From contig CANLNQ010000010.1 of assembly GCA_947492525.1 (NCBI GenBank), forward strand, positions 62,001 through 126,000: a DNA stretch of 64,000 nucleotides, given 5' to 3'. Below, piece by piece: positions 62,257-64,000 of the stretch. The notes under the pieces were generated by a model that was not told where the DNA came from, made no database searches, and saw only the letters and a program-made list of their open reading frames with translations. The position numbers and the translations under genes are program-made. Each line of letters opens with the position of its first letter. Positions within the stretch are counted from its first letter, which is position 1. This stretch comes from an uncultured Granulosicoccus sp. (GTDB taxonomy: Bacteria; Pseudomonadota; Gammaproteobacteria; Granulosicoccales; Granulosicoccaceae).

Positions 62257-64000
62257 TCAATCCAGCAGTGGCGCCGGGGTGACCTTGAGCACCTCCTCGA
62301 AGCTTGTCTTGCCCTGGGCAACCTTGCCAAGACCGCTGATGCGCATGGGTCGCATGCCATCCTTGTAGGCCTGCTTGCGCAAGTCTTCCAGATGCACATC
62401 GGGGGTCACCAGATTCTTCACGCCCGGCGACATCTGCAGCAATTCGTAGATGCCGGCACGTCCCAGAAAACCGGTGTTGCGGCACTCGAGACAGCCCTTG
62501 GGCACATGCATATGCGCAGGTGTCTGGGCTTTCCAGGGTGCCATCAGAGATTGCCACTGCTCTTCATCCATGGCCTGCTGGCCGACACAGTGCGGACAGA
62601 AGGTGCGGATCAGGCGCTGGGCTACCACACCGATCAGCGTCGACCGTATCAGGTAGTAGGGGATGCCCAGCTCGAGCAGTCGGGTCACGGCCGAGGCGGC
62701 ATCGTTGGTGTGCAGGGTCGAGAGCACCAGGTGACCGGTCAGTGCTGCCTGTACCGCCATCTGCGCGGTCTCCAGATCACGGATTTCACCCACCATGATG
62801 ATGTCGGGATCCTGCCGCAGCAAGGTCCGCACGCCGGCGGCAAAATCCAGTTCGATATTGTGCTGCACCTGCATCTGGTTGAACGCCGGCACCACCAGTT
62901 CGATCGGGTCCTCGATGGTACAGACGTTGACATCAGGGGTGGCCAGCAATTGCAGGGAACTGTACAGCGTGGTGGTCTTGCCCGAACCGGTCGGCCCGGT
63001 CACCAGCAGAATGCCGTTGGGCTGACGAATCATGCCGTTCCAGATATCGGCCTCACGCGCATCGAAGCCCAACTGGCTCTGATCCTTGACCAGCACTTCC
63101 GGATCGAAGATACGCATGACCATCTTCTCACCAAAGGCTGTCGGCATGGTGGAAATCCTCAATTCCACCTCCTTGCCTTCACCGTTGCGCGTCTTCAGAC
63201 GCCCGTCCTGAGGGCGCCGTTTCTCGGCGACATCCAGCCGTCCCAGAATCTTCAGTCGACTGGTGACCGCCGACATGACGGCAGCCGGCATGTCATAGAC
63301 CTGTTGCATCACGCCATCGATGCGAAAACGCACGGCCCCTGTCTCCCGGCGCGGCTCCAGGTGGATATCACTGGCGCGCTGCTCATAGGCATACTGCAGC
63401 AACCAGTCGACGATACTGACCACGTGACTGTCATTGGCCTCAAGCTTGCCGCCTCGACCCAGCTCCATGAGCTGTTCCAGGTTCTGTACTGCGCTGGACT
63501 GATAGCTCTGATCTTTCTTCGCGCCCAGCACCGACCGGGACACCGAATACAATTCCTGCAGATAGCGTCTGATATCGGCGGGGTTGCAGATGACCAGACG
63601 GATGTCCTTCTGCAGCACTCGCTGCAGTTCGTTCTGCCACTCCGTGTAGAAGGGCTCGGCAGTACCGAACACGACGTGATCGGGCGCCACCTCCACGCAG
63701 ATCACGTTGAAGCGGCTGGCATAGGCATGAGACATGACCGCGGTGACCGCCGAGACATCGATCTGCAGAGGATCGATCCGCTTCCAGGGTATGTCGGCCT
63801 TGCGAGCCAGCCAGCGCGTCAGGAAATCCAGGTCGATCTTCTGTTCGGGATCATGCGCATTGTGCCAGCCGCCAGCGGCAATGCGCTCCAGTGGTCCGAC
63901 CTGCACCTTGCCGGCCACGGGCCGGTTGATGGAGCGTAGCAAAGTGCTGTTCGATTCCTCGATCAGTCCATCGATCAGCAGACCGTCGAGCACCGCCTCC
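62257..64000 (-). CDS. GspE/PilB family secretion ATPase (5' end outside window)
   Basis: The frame runs to the right edge, so the N-terminus is missing or just beyond it. Seen: N-terminal MshEN-like domain (WLARKADIPWKRIDPL, CVEVAPDHVVFGTAEPF), RASDIHLEPRRETGAVRFRI, Walker A LVTGPTGSGKTTTLYS, Asp box TIEDPIELVVP, Walker B IIMVGEIRDLETA, His box STLHTNDAASA, and a tetra-Cys zinc motif (CPHC, GCLECRNTGF). It powers a type II secretion or type IV pilus assembly system; which one cannot be told without the neighbours. An in-frame GTG at 63991 is a possible but unlikely start. Confidence 0.93.
   Translation of the reverse strand, partial: EAVLDGLLIDGLIEESNSTLLRSINRPVAGKVQVGPLERIAAGGWHNAHDPEQKIDLDFLTRWLARKADIPWKRIDPLQIDVSAVTAVMSHAYASRFNVICVEVAPDHVVFGTAEPFYTEWQNELQRVLQKDIRLVICNPADIRRYLQELYSVSRSVLGAKKDQSYQSSAVQNLEQLMELGRGGKLEANDSHVVSIVDWLLQYAYEQRASDIHLEPRRETGAVRFRIDGVMQQVYDMPAAVMSAVTSRLKILGRLDVAEKRRPQDGRLKTRNGEGKEVELRISTMPTAFGEKMVMRIFDPEVLVKDQSQLGFDAREADIWNGMIRQPNGILLVTGPTGSGKTTTLYSSLQLLATPDVNVCTIEDPIELVVPAFNQMQVQHNIELDFAAGVRTLLRQDPDIIMVGEIRDLETAQMAVQAALTGHLVLSTLHTNDAASAVTRLLELGIPYYLIRSTLIGVVAQRLIRTFCPHCVGQQAMDEEQWQSLMAPWKAQTPAHMHVPKGCLECRNTGFLGRAGIYELLQMSPGVKNLVTPDVHLEDLRKQAYKDGMRPMRISGLGKVAQGKTSFEEVLKVTPAPLLD

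Noticed and set aside
62131-63939. 602-codon plus-strand open frame
   Set aside because: Antisense of the GspE/PilB ATPase gene; composition is non-protein-like and no family is matched.

Overview
The window reads as chromosome of a Gram-negative, probably gammaproteobacterial heterotroph. It has an outer-membrane assembly lipoprotein (BamC) after dapA, the xseB-ispA-dxs block, radA, ffh next to a YpjD-type cytochrome assembly gene and a CorC/HlyC-type protein, and a class I PHA synthase. Base composition is mostly G+C rich; the counted line 14341-14400 is 65% G+C. Polyhydroxyalkanoate synthesis, a sugar ABC importer, a betaine/choline-type carrier and a hydantoin racemase suggest a versatile, possibly marine bacterium. 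A Granulosicoccus-like relative is a guess only. No rRNA, tRNA, CRISPR array or transposase gene was seen.

Left part (1-8.7 kb): a lipoprotein running off the left edge, a DUF1428 protein, a PRC-barrel exported protein, then a four-gene YtfQRT-YjfF-type sugar ABC importer transcribed leftward and, divergently, a GMC oxidoreductase, with a GntR-type palindrome between them.

Accessory cassette (8.6-13.5 kb): a low-G+C insertion (two counted lines are 42% and 45%) carries a HupE/UreJ metal permease, a DUF1097 membrane protein, a CobW GTPase, cobalt-type nitrile hydratase beta and alpha subunits and an NhlE/P14K-type accessory protein. It is bounded by a 70-bp perfect direct repeat (113 bp if the imperfect tail is counted) made of the 3' end of the GMC gene. 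The cassette therefore appears to have entered between the GMC gene and the convergent HAD gene.

Middle (13.5-31 kb): HAD phosphatase, exported MsrA, two pirins, an arylmalonate-decarboxylase-like protein, a solitary SF1 helicase, and a hydantoin racemase/GntR divergent pair with twin palindromes and a 38-codon permease-like gene. Then come an alpha/beta hydrolase, a nucleoside-recognition membrane protein, Lrp, ffh, a DUF2786 protein, YpjD-like, CorC/HlyC-like, PepSY, cytochrome b561 and TrmO.

Signalling locus (31.9-36.2 kb): homologues of SiaA (phosphatase), SiaB (kinase) and SiaC (phospho-switch), with the diguanylate cyclase SiaD of the known pathway apparently replaced by a class III nucleotide cyclase whose start codon overlaps the siaC stop codon. 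This is the most interesting system in the window.

Right part (36-64 kb): BCCT carrier, PhaC, a Zrg-like zinc uptake operon whose binding protein has a twelve-fold Glu-Glu-His tract, the housekeeping block radA to proS, a DUF2852/TetR pair, a decayed SDR gene beside a 7-bp tandem repeat, a FAD amine oxidase, an orphan BrnA-like protein, a lipoprotein, two acetyltransferases and a GspE/PilB ATPase running off the right edge.
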